A DNA stretch of 38,137 bases, from positions 1 to 38,137 of the forward strand of contig JAZLHU010000002.1 in the NCBI GenBank assembly GCA_045616985.1, in the 5' to 3' direction. This DNA is from RUG13409 sp045616985 (GTDB lineage: Bacteria; Bacillota; Clostridia; Peptostreptococcales; Anaerovoracaceae). Positions 1 to 8,978 of this stretch are shown here, one piece after another (positions within the stretch are counted from its first letter, which is position 1; every line of letters begins with the position of its first letter). Position numbers and translations under genes: made by a program. Below the pieces are notes generated by a model that saw only the letters and a list, made by a program, of their open reading frames with translations, had not been told where the DNA came from and searched no databases.

Positions 1-74
<74 letters not shown>

Positions 75-82
75 AAAAAAGA

Positions 83-157
83 TGGAGCGGAAGACGAGAT
101 TCGAACTCGCGACCCTCGCCTTGGCAAGGCGATGCTCTACCCCTGAGCCACTTCCGC
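83..157 (-). tRNA. tRNA-Gly (anticodon GCC)
   Basis: Cloverleaf of 75 nt with encoded CCA. The acceptor stem GCGGAAG pairs with CTTCCGC, the anticodon loop TTGCCAA gives GCC, and the T-loop is canonical. It is the second glycine tRNA in the array and reads GGC/GGU codons. It is separated from the preceding tRNA-Tyr by only about 5 nt, so the array must be processed from one precursor. Confidence 0.97.
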
Positions 158-162
158 AAAAT

Positions 163-247
163 TGGTGGAGGAAGATGGATTCGAACCATCGAATGCTCAG
201 CAAACGGATTTACAGTCCGCCCCCTTTGGCCGCTCGGGAATTCCTCC
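163..247 (-). tRNA. tRNA-Tyr (anticodon GTA)
   Basis: This is an 85-nt class II tRNA with a long variable arm. The acceptor stem GGAGGAA pairs with TTCCTCC, the anticodon stem-loop carries GTA, and the CCA is encoded. The long variable arm together with GTA identifies bacterial tRNA-Tyr. It is fourth in transcription order. Confidence 0.97.
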
Positions 248-254
248 GAAAAGA

Positions 255-329
255 TGGAGCTGGCGATCGGAGTCGAACCAACAACCTGCTGATTACAAAT
301 CAGCTGCTCTGCCATTGAGCCACGCCAGC
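255..329 (-). tRNA. tRNA-Thr (anticodon TGT)
   Basis: Cloverleaf of 75 nt with encoded CCA. The acceptor GCTGGCG pairs with CGCCAGC, and the anticodon loop TTTGTAA gives TGT (ACA/ACG threonine codons). It is third in the transcribed order. Confidence 0.97.
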
Positions 330-363
330 ACATATCATCCACACTATTAAGTTTTAGAAAGTA

Positions 364-440
364 TGGCGACCCGAACCGGGCTCGAACCGGTGACCTCCAG
401 CGTGACAGGCTGGCATTCTAACCAACTGAACTACCGGGCC
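364..440 (-). tRNA. tRNA-Asp (anticodon GTC)
   Basis: Cloverleaf of 77 nt with encoded CCA. The acceptor starts GGCCCGG, the anticodon loop CTGTCAC gives GTC, and the T-arm contains GGTTCGAGC. It is second in the array, about 34 nt upstream of tRNA-Thr. Confidence 0.97.
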
Positions 441-449
441 TAAAAAAAT

Positions 450-525
450 TGGTGGGAGTTACAGGGCTCGAACCTGTGACCCCCTGCTTGTAAGGCAGAT
501 GCTCTCCCAGCTGAGCTAAACTCCC
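450..525 (-). tRNA. tRNA-Val (anticodon TAC)
   Basis: Cloverleaf of 76 nt with encoded CCA. The acceptor GGGAGTT pairs with AACTCCC, and the anticodon loop CTTACAA gives TAC. It is the first tRNA of the array, about 30 nt downstream of the predicted transcription start. Confidence 0.97.
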
Positions 526-563
526 ACGCAATTATGGTGTCTAATTACCTGACACATTTAAGT

Positions 564-592
564 ATTATAAAGGCTATGGGGCTTCTTGTCAA
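564..592 (-). promoter_or_regulatory. Consensus sigma-A promoter of the tRNA array
   Basis: On the minus strand TTGACA (587-592) and TATAAT (564-569) are separated by exactly 17 bp, a perfect match to the housekeeping consensus. It lies between the yigZ stop codon and tRNA-Val, so the tRNA array has its own strong promoter. No clear terminator for the yigZ operon is visible before it. Confidence 0.9.
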
Positions 593-600
593 CAACTTTT

Positions 601-1188
601 TCAAGATTTTTTCAATATATCACGGAATATGTTTTTAACCAAAATCCCGTCGTCTCTTTCGTATTCGATTTCCAATAAAACACTGTCTGTAAAGGTACTG
701 GACACAATATTAAACGGTTCTGATTCGGATAGATATTTCACCCTGTCATAATCGCTGTAAGGAATCAAAACCTGCATTCTGACATATTCCTTAACGTCAA
801 ATCTCCCGGCATCCTCAACTGCCAGTTTTGCGCTTCCCGTATACGCTCTTACAAGGCCTCCGGTGCCAAGCTTAATTCCACCGAAGTATCTTGTAACGAC
901 CACCACAAGATTAGTTAAACCTTCCCTTACAAGCATCTGAACTATGGGCGCTCCGGATGTGCCCTGCGGCTCCCCGTCATCAGATCCCCATTGAAGCTGC
1001 ATCTTATCACCTATTACCATTGCCGGGACATTATGCGTTGCATCTTTATACCGAGCCTTGATCAAAGCAACAAAAGCATCAGCTTCTTCCTTTGAAGAAA
1101 CCGGCTTTGCATGTGCAATAAAGCGGGATCTTTCTATTATCTGCTCCACATGTGCCTCTTTTCCTATTGTTGTATAAAGGACTGCCAT
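601..1188 (-). CDS. yigZ: YigZ/YvyE (IMPACT-type, UPF0029) family protein
   Basis: This 195-residue protein has the normal length of bacterial YigZ/YvyE proteins. The N-terminal domain carries the family signature: RSRFIAHA near residue 20, GEPQGTSGAP near residue 72 and TRYFGGIKLGTGGLVRAY near residue 98. A smaller C-terminal ferredoxin-like domain follows. Family members are cytosolic and related to the eukaryotic translation regulator IMPACT; their bacterial role is unsettled. The start codon lies inside the end of hflX (about 25 nt overlap), with an AGAGGA ribosome binding site within hflX, so it is the last gene of the operon. Identification is by motif and is strong; function is not claimed. 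Confidence 0.92.
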   Translation of the reverse strand: MAVLYTTIGKEAHVEQIIERSRFIAHAKPVSSKEEADAFVALIKARYKDATHNVPAMVIGDKMQLQWGSDDGEPQGTSGAPIVQMLVREGLTNLVVVVTRYFGGIKLGTGGLVRAYTGSAKLAVEDAGRFDVKEYVRMQVLIPYSDYDRVKYLSESEPFNIVSSTFTDSVLLEIEYERDDGILVKNIFRDILKKS

Positions 1189-2438
1189 CTTCCTCTTTCT
1201 TCGGAATTCAATTCAACCTTAAGATACGTTCCGCTTTCCAGATACTTTGTTTCTATAGGCTTTGATTTTGACACAATAGCGGAAACAGCATCTCCCCTGC
1301 TGAACGGAATAAGTAATTCAACAACTTCAATATCGGAAAATATCTCATTCTTAACAGTCTCGATAAGCTTATCTATTCCCTCACCCGTTTTTGCGGAAGT
1401 CTTAAGAGATGCAGGATAATCTATTGCATCAAAATCCGGATATAAATCGGACTTATTAAATACCAGGAGCTCGGTTTTGTTTTCTGCTCCAAGCTCCTTC
1501 AAAACCTTTCTTGTAACATCAATATGAAAATCAGGCTTTTCAAACCCGCAGTCCACAACATGCACAAGAAGATCAGCTTTTGAAACCTCTTCAAGGGTTG
1601 CCTTGAAGGCATTTACAAGACTGTGCGGGAGCTTATCAACAAAACCTACTGTATCAATCAAAATGAAGCTTTTATTGTCCTCAAGGGTAATAAGTCTTTG
1701 CGAAGTATCAAGGGTTGCAAAAAGCATATTTTTTTCAAAGACCTGCTTGTCTTCTCTATCCTCCATGGAAAGAAAACGGTTCATCAAAGAAGATTTTCCC
1801 GAGTTGGTATACCCAACCAATGCCACCACGGGAATGCCGGATTTTTCTCTTTTTGACCTTTGTACGCTGCGTTTAAGCTTCAGCAGTTCAAGATCCCTTT
1901 TTATATCATCCATACGCCTTTGAATATGGCGCCTGTCCGTTTCAAGTTTCTTTTCGCCGGGTCCTCTGGTACCAATGCCGCCGCCGAGTCTTGAAAGACT
2001 TTTGCCGAAGCCCAGCAGCCTTGGCATCCGGTACTGAAGCTGAGCAAGCTCAACCTGAAGCTTTCCTTCTGCAGATTTTGCCCTGTCGGCAAATATGTCC
2101 AGTATGAGAATGGTTCTGTCTATTGTCCGTACACCGACAACGTCTTCTATATTACGCAGCTGCATACCGGAAAGCTCATCATTAAAAATTACAAGATTTG
2201 CATCCATATTTGAACACATATCTCTGAGCTCCTCCAGCTTTCCGCTGCCTATATAGCTTGCAGCATTGATTCTTTCAACATTTTGAACCATACGCGCAAG
2301 TACGCTGACATCAGCCGCTTCTGCAAGTCCGTTTAATTCCTCCATGGAATAGGAAATATCCTCGCCGGTGCCGGCACCAACGAGGATAGCCCTGTATTCT
2401 TCACTCTCTGTTACATTATTATCCTTATCGAATTCCAT
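1164..2438 (-). CDS. hflX: GTPase HflX
   Basis: HflX is a ribosome-associated GTPase that splits stalled or stressed 70S ribosomes. The 424-residue protein has the HflX N-terminal domain ending in the hallmark GTRGPGEKKLETDRR. It then has a G domain with the P-loop GYTNSGKSS, the G3 motif DTVGFV, the G4 motif NKSD and the G5-like TSAK. The ATG overlaps the hslU stop as TAATG, so translation is probably coupled. The C-terminus overlaps the start of yigZ. Coexpression with the HslUV protease puts two protein-quality or stress functions in one transcript. Length and motifs are typical and nothing appears degraded. Confidence 0.96.
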   Translation of the reverse strand: MEFDKDNNVTESEEYRAILVGAGTGEDISYSMEELNGLAEAADVSVLARMVQNVERINAASYIGSGKLEELRDMCSNMDANLVIFNDELSGMQLRNIEDVVGVRTIDRTILILDIFADRAKSAEGKLQVELAQLQYRMPRLLGFGKSLSRLGGGIGTRGPGEKKLETDRRHIQRRMDDIKRDLELLKLKRSVQRSKREKSGIPVVALVGYTNSGKSSLMNRFLSMEDREDKQVFEKNMLFATLDTSQRLITLEDNKSFILIDTVGFVDKLPHSLVNAFKATLEEVSKADLLVHVVDCGFEKPDFHIDVTRKVLKELGAENKTELLVFNKSDLYPDFDAIDYPASLKTSAKTGEGIDKLIETVKNEIFSDIEVVELLIPFSRGDAVSAIVSKSKPIETKYLESGTYLKVELNSEERGRWQSFIQQ

Positions 2439-3871
2439 TAGAGAATAAACCTGTCTAAATCCTCTGACTTAATTGTTTCCGAGAATTTATTATCAACATA
2501 ATCCTTATCGATTACTATGTTATTGTTCTCAACATCAGGAACCTGGAATGAAATTTCCTCAAGAAGCTTTTCCATAATGGTATGGAGTCTTCTTGCTCCG
2601 ATGTTTTCGGTTTGATCATTCATAAGAGCAGCCATATTGGCAATCTCATCTATTGCCTCTTCAGTGAAGCTCAGCTCAACACCTTCTGTACCAAGAAGTG
2701 CAGTATGCTGCTTTATAAGTGCATTATCAGGTTCTGTTAATATACGCTTAAAGTCTTCTCTGGACAGGCTTTCGAGCTCAACTCTGATCGGGAAACGGCC
2801 CTGAAGTTCGGGAATCAAATCAGAAGGTCTTGCCACATGGAATGCACCTGCACCGATAAAGAGTATATGGTCTGTCTTGACAGGACCGTATTTCGTATTT
2901 ACAACGCTTCCTTCGACTATAGGAAGAATGTCTCTTTGTACACCCTCGCGGCTTACATCCACTCCCCCCTTATAGCCTGAACCTGATGCGATCTTATCGA
3001 TTTCGTCAAGAAATACAATTCCGTTCTGCTCGCAGTTTTCAACAGCTTCGGATGTGACCTTATCCATATCAATAAGGTTTGCAGACTCCTGCTCGATAAG
3101 AACCTTTCTGGCATCCTTAACCTTCATATTTTTTCTCTTCGTCTTTTTCGGCATTGCATCACCGAAAATACTTCCGAGATTAATCGTTCCGCCCTGGCTA
3201 ACATCAAGATTATTATCCTTTGGCTGTTCAACAACATCTATCTCAATAAACGTTTCTTCCAGAAGTCCTTCCTTAAGCTGCTGGCGAACCTGCTCTCTTG
3301 CAAGCTCTGTTTGCGAATCCTCAGGCTTTTCTTCAATCTTTTCGCTGGTCTGATTGTACGTTGCCTTGTTGTTTCCCATAATGTACTGGAAGGGATTTGT
3401 ATTTGGCTTTGACTTCTTGCTTCCCGGAATTATTGCCTCAATAATCTTTTCTTCAGCTATTTCCTTTGCAATCTCCCTTTTTTCGTCCATGTGCTTTTGC
3501 TTTGTAACGCGCATGGAAGCTTCCATTAAATCCCTGATGATGGATTCAACATCTCTGCCTACGTAACCGACTTCCGTAAATTTGGTTGCTTCGATCTTGA
3601 TAAACGGGGCATCCATAAGCTTTGCAAGTCTTCTTGCGATCTCCGTTTTACCTACACCTGTAGGTCCCATCATAAGAATATTTTTCGGAACAATTTCATC
3701 CCTCATTACATCAGGAAGCATATTTCTTCTGTATCTGTTTCTGAGTGCAACGGCAACAGATCTTTTTGCTTTATCTTGTCCGATAATGTATTTATCAAGT
3801 TCTGCAACGATTTCCTTTGGAGTCATTCCCTGGATCTTTGCGGAGTTTTCATTAATCAATTCTTTTGCCAT
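2438..3871 (-). CDS. hslU: HslU (ClpY) AAA+ unfoldase subunit of the HslUV protease
   Basis: HslU unfolds substrates and feeds them to the HslV peptidase chamber in the cytosol. The 477 residues show the N-terminal TPKEIVAELDKYIIGQ signature, Walker A GPTGVGKTE near residue 70, the pore motif GYVGRDVES, a long variable I-domain (about 110-250), Walker B VFLDEIDKI, and a C-terminal end of the family type (DLDRFIL) that inserts into HslV. A strong AAGGAGG site precedes the ATG, 11 nt after hslV. The stop codon overlaps the hflX start. Length agrees with Firmicute HslU proteins of about 460-480 residues. Confidence 0.97.
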   Translation of the reverse strand: MAKELINENSAKIQGMTPKEIVAELDKYIIGQDKAKRSVAVALRNRYRRNMLPDVMRDEIVPKNILMMGPTGVGKTEIARRLAKLMDAPFIKIEATKFTEVGYVGRDVESIIRDLMEASMRVTKQKHMDEKREIAKEIAEEKIIEAIIPGSKKSKPNTNPFQYIMGNNKATYNQTSEKIEEKPEDSQTELAREQVRQQLKEGLLEETFIEIDVVEQPKDNNLDVSQGGTINLGSIFGDAMPKKTKRKNMKVKDARKVLIEQESANLIDMDKVTSEAVENCEQNGIVFLDEIDKIASGSGYKGGVDVSREGVQRDILPIVEGSVVNTKYGPVKTDHILFIGAGAFHVARPSDLIPELQGRFPIRVELESLSREDFKRILTEPDNALIKQHTALLGTEGVELSFTEEAIDEIANMAALMNDQTENIGARRLHTIMEKLLEEISFQVPDVENNNIVIDKDYVDNKFSETIKSEDLDRFIL

Positions 3872-3882
3872 AACAAACCTCC

Positions 3883-4422
3883 TTAAAGCTTCTCAACGGA
3901 AATATGACTGTTTGTGTATACACAAATATCAGATGCGATGCTGAGCGCCTCGTATGCAATGCTTTCAGCATCCATATCCGTGTGATCATACAATGCATGA
4001 GCTGCAGCATAGGCATAGTTCCCGCCTGAACCGATAGCTACATAATTTGCATCCGGTTCAATAACTTCACCTGTACCGGAAATCAAAAGAATATTTTCCT
4101 TATCTGCAACAAGCATCATAGCCTCAAGATTTCTTGCACCCTGATCCAGTCGCCACATCTGTGCAAGAGCAACAGCCGCTCTTTTTAAATTCCCCTGATG
4201 TTCATCCATTTTCTTTTCAAACTTCTCCATCAAAGAATAAGCATCTGATACAGATCCTGCAAATCCGCAAAGGACCTGATCCTTATATATCTTTCTTACC
4301 TTCTTGGCATTGTTTTTCATTATGGATGTTTCACCCATTGTAACCTGTCCGTCCCCGGCTATTGCAATATCATCATTGCTTCGCTTTACAAGACAGATCG
4401 TCGTTGCATGAAATGTCTGCAT
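3883..4422 (-). CDS. hslV: HslV (ClpQ) threonine peptidase subunit
   Basis: HslV is the proteasome-like N-terminal nucleophile peptidase of the HslUV complex. In 179 residues it shows the TTI start of the mature chain, the GDGQVTMG motif and the conserved CGFAGSVSDAY segment. The predicted catalytic Thr7 follows a six-residue leader MQTFHA, whereas Escherichia coli HslV places the Thr directly after Met1. Maturation by removal of this short propeptide is inferred. The gene follows topA by 14 nt with an AAGGGGG ribosome binding site and is followed by hslU. Some Bacillus ClpQ proteins use Ser instead; here the nucleophile is Thr. Confidence 0.96.
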   Translation of the reverse strand: MQTFHATTICLVKRSNDDIAIAGDGQVTMGETSIMKNNAKKVRKIYKDQVLCGFAGSVSDAYSLMEKFEKKMDEHQGNLKRAAVALAQMWRLDQGARNLEAMMLVADKENILLISGTGEVIEPDANYVAIGSGGNYAYAAAHALYDHTDMDAESIAYEALSIASDICVYTNSHISVEKL

Positions 4423-4436
4423 AAATTTTCCCCCTT

Positions 4437-6503
4437 TTATTTTTTCTCTTTATAATCGCAATTCGCATCAGAGCAATAAAGCATTCTTCCGCGTTCAACC
4501 AAAAGATTTCCGCACTTCGGACAATTCTTATTTACCGGCTTGTACCAGAAAACCATGTCGCAGGCAGGATAGGATGAACATCCGTAAAATGTTTTGCCCT
4601 TCTTGCTCCTTTTTACAATAATATCCCCGTCGCACTTCGGACATTTGACCCCTGTATTTTTAATAATAGACTTGGTGTATTTACATTCAGGAAATCCCGA
4701 GCAAGCAAGGAAATCGCCAAATCTTCCGTGTCTTAATGCAAGCGGCTTTCCGCAATCAGGACAGAGCTCATCAGTAAGCTGAACGACAGGCTTGATTTTT
4801 TCCATCTGTTCTTTTGCGTTTTCAATTTCCTGTCTTAAATTTCCGTTGTAATAATCGGCAACAACGGTCTTCCACTGTGCCTTTCCTTCGGCAACAGCGT
4901 CAAGACTTTCTTCCATGTTGGATGTAAAATCAATGTTTACTACATCCGGGAAATATACCTTCATTACATCCTGAGTAACAAGCATACCAAGATCTGTCGG
5001 CTTTACTGCCTTCTTTTCCTTTGTGATATATCTTCTTTCGCTGAGAGTAGATACGATAGGGGCATAAGTTGATGGTCTGCCGATGCCCTTTTCTTCAAGC
5101 TCTTTAATAAGGCTTGCTTCCGTAAACCTTGCAGGCGGCTCGGTGCTTTTCTTTTCGTTCTTTGCTTCAATAAGTACAAGCTCTTCACCTTCGGTAATCT
5201 CGGGAAGGGCCTTGTCCTTTTCATCAGAACCGATGTTATATACCTTAAGAAAACCGTCGAATGTAAGCTTTCTTCCGTTTGCTCTTAAGATGCAGTCTCC
5301 GCATTTTACGTCAACACCGGTTGCATCGTAAACTGCACTTGCCATCCGGCTTGCAACAAATCTGCTCCAGATCAGCTTATACAATTTGTACTGATCCTGA
5401 TTCATGGATGACTGAACCATTTCAGGCGTAAGCTCTACATGCGCAGGACGAATTGCTTCGTGCGCATCCTGCGTATTTTGCGCTTTATTTGAATAAACAT
5501 TATTTCCGACATAAGCTTCACCGAAGCTCTCCTTAATTAAAGCCTTGCATGCAGCATCTGCAGCCGGGCTGATTCTTACAGAGTCTGTTCTCATGTAAGT
5601 GATAAGACCTCCGACATTGGAATGACCCTTGATGCTTATGGAACCATCATACAATTGCTGCGCAAGAAGCATTGTTTTCTTTGGCGGAAAACCAAGTCTT
5701 ATTGAAGCATCCTGCTGAAGCACACTTGTTGTATACGGCGCATACGGCTTTGTTGTATTCGTCTTTTTCTCAATTTTCTCTACGATATACTTGCCGCTCT
5801 TCAGTACGGCAGCAATCCTTTCAGCTTCTTTTTCGTCTTCAACCACATGGTCGAGCCTTGCATTAAACGCACTCTTCTTTTTATGAGCTTCCGTACCGGA
5901 ATTTTTGGTAAGGTCAGCAGAAAGAACCCAATAATTCTTTGGAATAAATTCCTCAATAAGCTGCTCTCTGTCGCAGATGAGTCTTAATGCCGCAGACTGA
6001 ACTCGTCCTGCTGAAAGACCTCTTGAAACCTTTGCCCAGAGCACGGGGCTTATTCCGTATCCTACAACACGGTCGATAACCCTCCTTCCCTGCTGAGCAT
6101 CTACAAGATTCATATCAATTGCTCTCGGATTATCAATAGCATTGATAACTGCATCTTTGGTAATTTCATGGAATTCAATTCTGTTTGCCTTTTCCGGAGC
6201 AATATCAAGCAGACCGCAGATGTGCCACGAAATAGCCTCACCCTCGCGGTCGGGGTCGGTTGCCAGATATACTTTATCTGCAGCCTTTGCCGCTGCCTTG
6301 AGCTCCTTGATCAATGCGGCCTTTCCGCGCACATTGATATACTCAGGCTCAAAGTTATCCTCAATGCTTACACCCATTCTGCTTTTCGGAAGATCTCTGA
6401 CGTGACCGACAGATGCCATAACACTGTATTTGCTTCCTAAAAACTTCCCGATCGTCTTCGCCTTGGACGGAGACTCTACAATTACTAATTTTTTGCCTGC
6501 CAT
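4437..6503 (-). CDS. topA: DNA topoisomerase I (type IA)
   Basis: TopA relaxes negative supercoils by passing one strand through a transient break held on a 5'-phosphotyrosine. The ATG at 6503 (688 residues) is chosen because GAGGA lies 7 nt upstream and the protein then begins MAGKKLVIVESPSKAKT; a TTG nine codons earlier lacks support. Domains are Toprim (1-115, including LATDPDREGEA at 80-90), the catalytic core with active-site Tyr303 in TYMRTDS, and three C-terminal four-cysteine zinc modules (from about 590). It sits between dprA and hslV, the common Firmicute order, although trmFO and xerC, which often follow topA, are absent. Confidence 0.97.
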   Translation of the reverse strand: MAGKKLVIVESPSKAKTIGKFLGSKYSVMASVGHVRDLPKSRMGVSIEDNFEPEYINVRGKAALIKELKAAAKAADKVYLATDPDREGEAISWHICGLLDIAPEKANRIEFHEITKDAVINAIDNPRAIDMNLVDAQQGRRVIDRVVGYGISPVLWAKVSRGLSAGRVQSAALRLICDREQLIEEFIPKNYWVLSADLTKNSGTEAHKKKSAFNARLDHVVEDEKEAERIAAVLKSGKYIVEKIEKKTNTTKPYAPYTTSVLQQDASIRLGFPPKKTMLLAQQLYDGSISIKGHSNVGGLITYMRTDSVRISPAADAACKALIKESFGEAYVGNNVYSNKAQNTQDAHEAIRPAHVELTPEMVQSSMNQDQYKLYKLIWSRFVASRMASAVYDATGVDVKCGDCILRANGRKLTFDGFLKVYNIGSDEKDKALPEITEGEELVLIEAKNEKKSTEPPARFTEASLIKELEEKGIGRPSTYAPIVSTLSERRYITKEKKAVKPTDLGMLVTQDVMKVYFPDVVNIDFTSNMEESLDAVAEGKAQWKTVVADYYNGNLRQEIENAKEQMEKIKPVVQLTDELCPDCGKPLALRHGRFGDFLACSGFPECKYTKSIIKNTGVKCPKCDGDIIVKRSKKGKTFYGCSSYPACDMVFWYKPVNKNCPKCGNLLVERGRMLYCSDANCDYKEKK

Positions 6504-6539
6504 AATGTTCCTCTTTTCGATAATAATCAAATTATCTAC

Positions 6540-6568
6540 TATATATATTATAATATAGTTTTTGTCAA
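6540..6568 (-). promoter_or_regulatory. Candidate topA promoter overlapping the dprA stop codon
   Basis: TTGACA (6563-6568) is a perfect -35, with TATATA (6540-6545) 17 bp downstream in a very AT-rich stretch. The -35 contains the dprA stop codon. This would give topA-hslVU-hflX-yigZ a promoter in addition to read-through from upstream, with a leader of roughly 30 nt. Confidence 0.7.
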
Positions 6569-7416
6569 GAGTAGAACAAGCTTTTCCCGTCAGAACGTAT
6601 TAAAGACTTAAGCTCCATACCGCAAACCAGCGTTAAAACCCTGGAGATCTCTCTTTTACATAAAAAAGAAAGTTCATCAGCACTTATCCCCGGGTTTTCT
6701 TTAATTATGCTTAAAAGCTCCAGTTCTTCCTTGCTTGCATTTATTATGGCAAGACTGATTTGATCACCCTGAATACCCATAACCTCAAGGACCTCATCCA
6801 GACTTATTATCGGCGTTGCGCCGTCGAAAATAAGGCTGTTTACACCCGTACTCCCGAACTGATTGATATTGCCCGGGACAGCAAATACATCCCTGCCCTG
6901 AGCAAGGGCAAGCCGTGCAGTGATCATACTTCCGCTTTTACAGGCACCCTCACAAACAACAACCTTGGAAGACAAACCGCTTATTATCCTGTTTCTTAAG
7001 GGAAAACTGTATTTCATTCCCGGCACACCGGGCGGAAGCTCAGACAATATCAGACCTTTTTCGGCTATTTCATAATACAGCTCCCTGTTAGATGCCGGAT
7101 ACGGAATATCTATACCCGTGCCGAGAACCGCCACGGTTGGTGTTCCCACCTTTAAGCATGCTTTATGCGCACATGTATCTATTCCGTAAGCCATTCCCGA
7201 TACTATGGGGATACCGCAGGATGCAATTCTTTTGGCTATTTCTCCGGTGACCCATTTCCCGTAAGAGGATGCTCTTCTTGTTCCGACCATGGCAACCAAG
7301 GGGCTTTGAATCAAACTGATATTTCCGATGTAATACAAAAGCTCCGGGGCATCGGAGATCATCTTCAAGTGATTCGGATATTCTTTCATATCCTTTGATA
7401 ATGTTTTATATTCCAC
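6565..7416 (-). CDS. dprA: DNA-processing protein DprA (Smf), short form
   Basis: DprA binds incoming single-stranded DNA during transformation and loads RecA. The Rossmann-like core is evident: VAMVGTRRAS near residue 41, VSGMAYGIDTCAHK near 73, AVLGTGID, FPLRNRIISGLS, and SGSMITARLALAQGRDVFAVPG. A winged-helix-like C-terminus follows (about 225-283). At 283 residues it is shorter than many DprA proteins of about 360 because the N-terminal SAM-type domain is missing or minimal. It lies about 10 nt downstream of comM, so three competence or DNA-handling genes (yraN, comM, dprA) are adjacent. DprA also occurs in bacteria not known to be transformable. Confidence 0.95.
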   Translation of the reverse strand: MEYKTLSKDMKEYPNHLKMISDAPELLYYIGNISLIQSPLVAMVGTRRASSYGKWVTGEIAKRIASCGIPIVSGMAYGIDTCAHKACLKVGTPTVAVLGTGIDIPYPASNRELYYEIAEKGLILSELPPGVPGMKYSFPLRNRIISGLSSKVVVCEGACKSGSMITARLALAQGRDVFAVPGNINQFGSTGVNSLIFDGATPIISLDEVLEVMGIQGDQISLAIINASKEELELLSIIKENPGISADELSFLCKREISRVLTLVCGMELKSLIRSDGKSLFYS

Positions 7417-7425
7417 AACTTTTAC

Positions 7426-8976
7426 CTACTTGTTAAAATACTTTTCCGGTACTCTGTAACTAAGCGCTTCCAAAACGTCCTCCTCCTCTATCATCGGGGA
7501 TGAACGCAGATCCGCTATGGTTCGTGCAACCCGCAAAACTCTGTGATAAGACCTTGCGGACATATTCCATTTGGCAAAAGCTGCCTCCATAAGCTGCTCC
7601 GCAGAAGGTTTTAATAAGCAAAAAGCCTTAATCATCTTTGGCGATAATTGCGAGTTGTAATTGATTGACAGATTTTTATACCTTTCCTTTTGTATTTCTA
7701 TTGCCTTGATTACACCTTCGCGCAGTGTTTTTGTATCAGTATGACTCACAGAATCGGATGTAATATCTTCGTATATCAAACGCTCCATCGGAATATGTAT
7801 ATCAATTCTGTCAAGCAGCGGGCCGGATATCCTGCCTATGTATTTTCTTCGCTCTGTTTCGCTGCATGTACAAGGCTTAACAGGATCTCCGTAATATCCG
7901 CATCTGCATGGATTCATTGCAGCCACGAGCATAAAATCGGCAGGAAACACAATTTTGCCGTTTAGCCTGACGATTGAAATTTCACCATCCTCCATAGGCT
8001 GGCGAAGCATATCAAGCGTTTGAGCTGCAAATTCGGGAAGCTCATCCAGAAACAAAACACCTGAATGCGCCAATGATATCTCGCCGGGTCTTGGATATGT
8101 ACCTCCGCCTATAAGAGATGTAGGCGAAATACTGTGATGCGGCGATCTGAACGGTCTGTGAGTTATCATTGGAATTTCCCGTGACAAAAGACCCGCAACC
8201 GAATAGATCTGCGTGATATCAAGCTGTTCATCATAAGTAAGCTGCGGCATAATTCCGGGAATGCGCTTTCCTATCATGGATTTACCGACACCGGGAGACC
8301 CTATCATGAGCATTCCGTGAAGACCTGCGGCGGCAACCTGCGCTGCACGCTTGGCTGAATCCTGACCTCTTATATCAGAAAAATCCGGAACCTCAAAATC
8401 TGCATCTGCAGGAACAAATCCTTCTGCCTTGAGAGGAAGAAAACGTTCATATCCGACGGCAAAATCAATTACCTGAGACAATGTTTCCAAAGGATACAAA
8501 AGCATTCCCTTCACAAGCATTGCCTCCTTTAAGTTTTCCTTTGGAATGATAACCCGGCTTATGCCTTCTTTTTTCAATCCGATGATCATTGATAACGCAC
8601 CGTCAACGGGTCTGATTTTTCCTTCAAGAGTCAATTCTCCTATGCATGCAATATCTCCATCAAAAAAAGAACGGTCGTAATCATTTGTCTCTGCCAAATC
8701 CATTGACATAACCAGTGCCAATGCTATGGGCAAATCATAATGTGTCCCCTCCTTTTTCCTTCCCGCAGGTGTTAAGTTTACGGTTATTTTATTTGAGTGA
8801 AGCTTATACCCGCTGTTTAAAATCGCTGCGCGGATTCTTTCCTTTGATTCCTTTACCGATTGATTTGCCAATCCCACAATAGAAACTGCCGGGATGCCGT
8901 TTTCACTGTTTACCTCAACCCAGGTTTTCTCTCCGCATAAACCATACAAACTGGCTGTTAATACCCTTGCATACAT
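7426..8976 (-). CDS. comM: ComM/YifB family Mg-chelatase-like AAA+ ATPase
   Basis: ComM-family proteins are hexameric helicases that extend branch migration when transformed DNA is integrated. The 516 residues have an N-terminal ChlI-type S5 fold with PAVSIVGLANQSVKESKERIRAA and LTPAGRKKEG. They also have Walker A GSPGVGKSM (around 227), Walker B GVLFLDELPEF, a four-cysteine cluster CRCGYYGDPVKPCTC, and a C-terminal Mg-chelatase domain with RSYHRVLRVARTIADL. The ribosome binding site GGAAAGGAG overlaps the yraN stop codon, which indicates coupling. Length is standard for the family. Confidence 0.94.
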   Translation of the reverse strand: MYARVLTASLYGLCGEKTWVEVNSENGIPAVSIVGLANQSVKESKERIRAAILNSGYKLHSNKITVNLTPAGRKKEGTHYDLPIALALVMSMDLAETNDYDRSFFDGDIACIGELTLEGKIRPVDGALSMIIGLKKEGISRVIIPKENLKEAMLVKGMLLYPLETLSQVIDFAVGYERFLPLKAEGFVPADADFEVPDFSDIRGQDSAKRAAQVAAAGLHGMLMIGSPGVGKSMIGKRIPGIMPQLTYDEQLDITQIYSVAGLLSREIPMITHRPFRSPHHSISPTSLIGGGTYPRPGEISLAHSGVLFLDELPEFAAQTLDMLRQPMEDGEISIVRLNGKIVFPADFMLVAAMNPCRCGYYGDPVKPCTCSETERRKYIGRISGPLLDRIDIHIPMERLIYEDITSDSVSHTDTKTLREGVIKAIEIQKERYKNLSINYNSQLSPKMIKAFCLLKPSAEQLMEAAFAKWNMSARSYHRVLRVARTIADLRSSPMIEEEDVLEALSYRVPEKYFNK

Positions 8977-8978
8977 TT

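Noticed and set aside
82..350. Plus-strand open frames of 60-80 codons over the tRNA array
   Set aside because: They run antisense through complete tRNA genes and have no ribosome binding sites.
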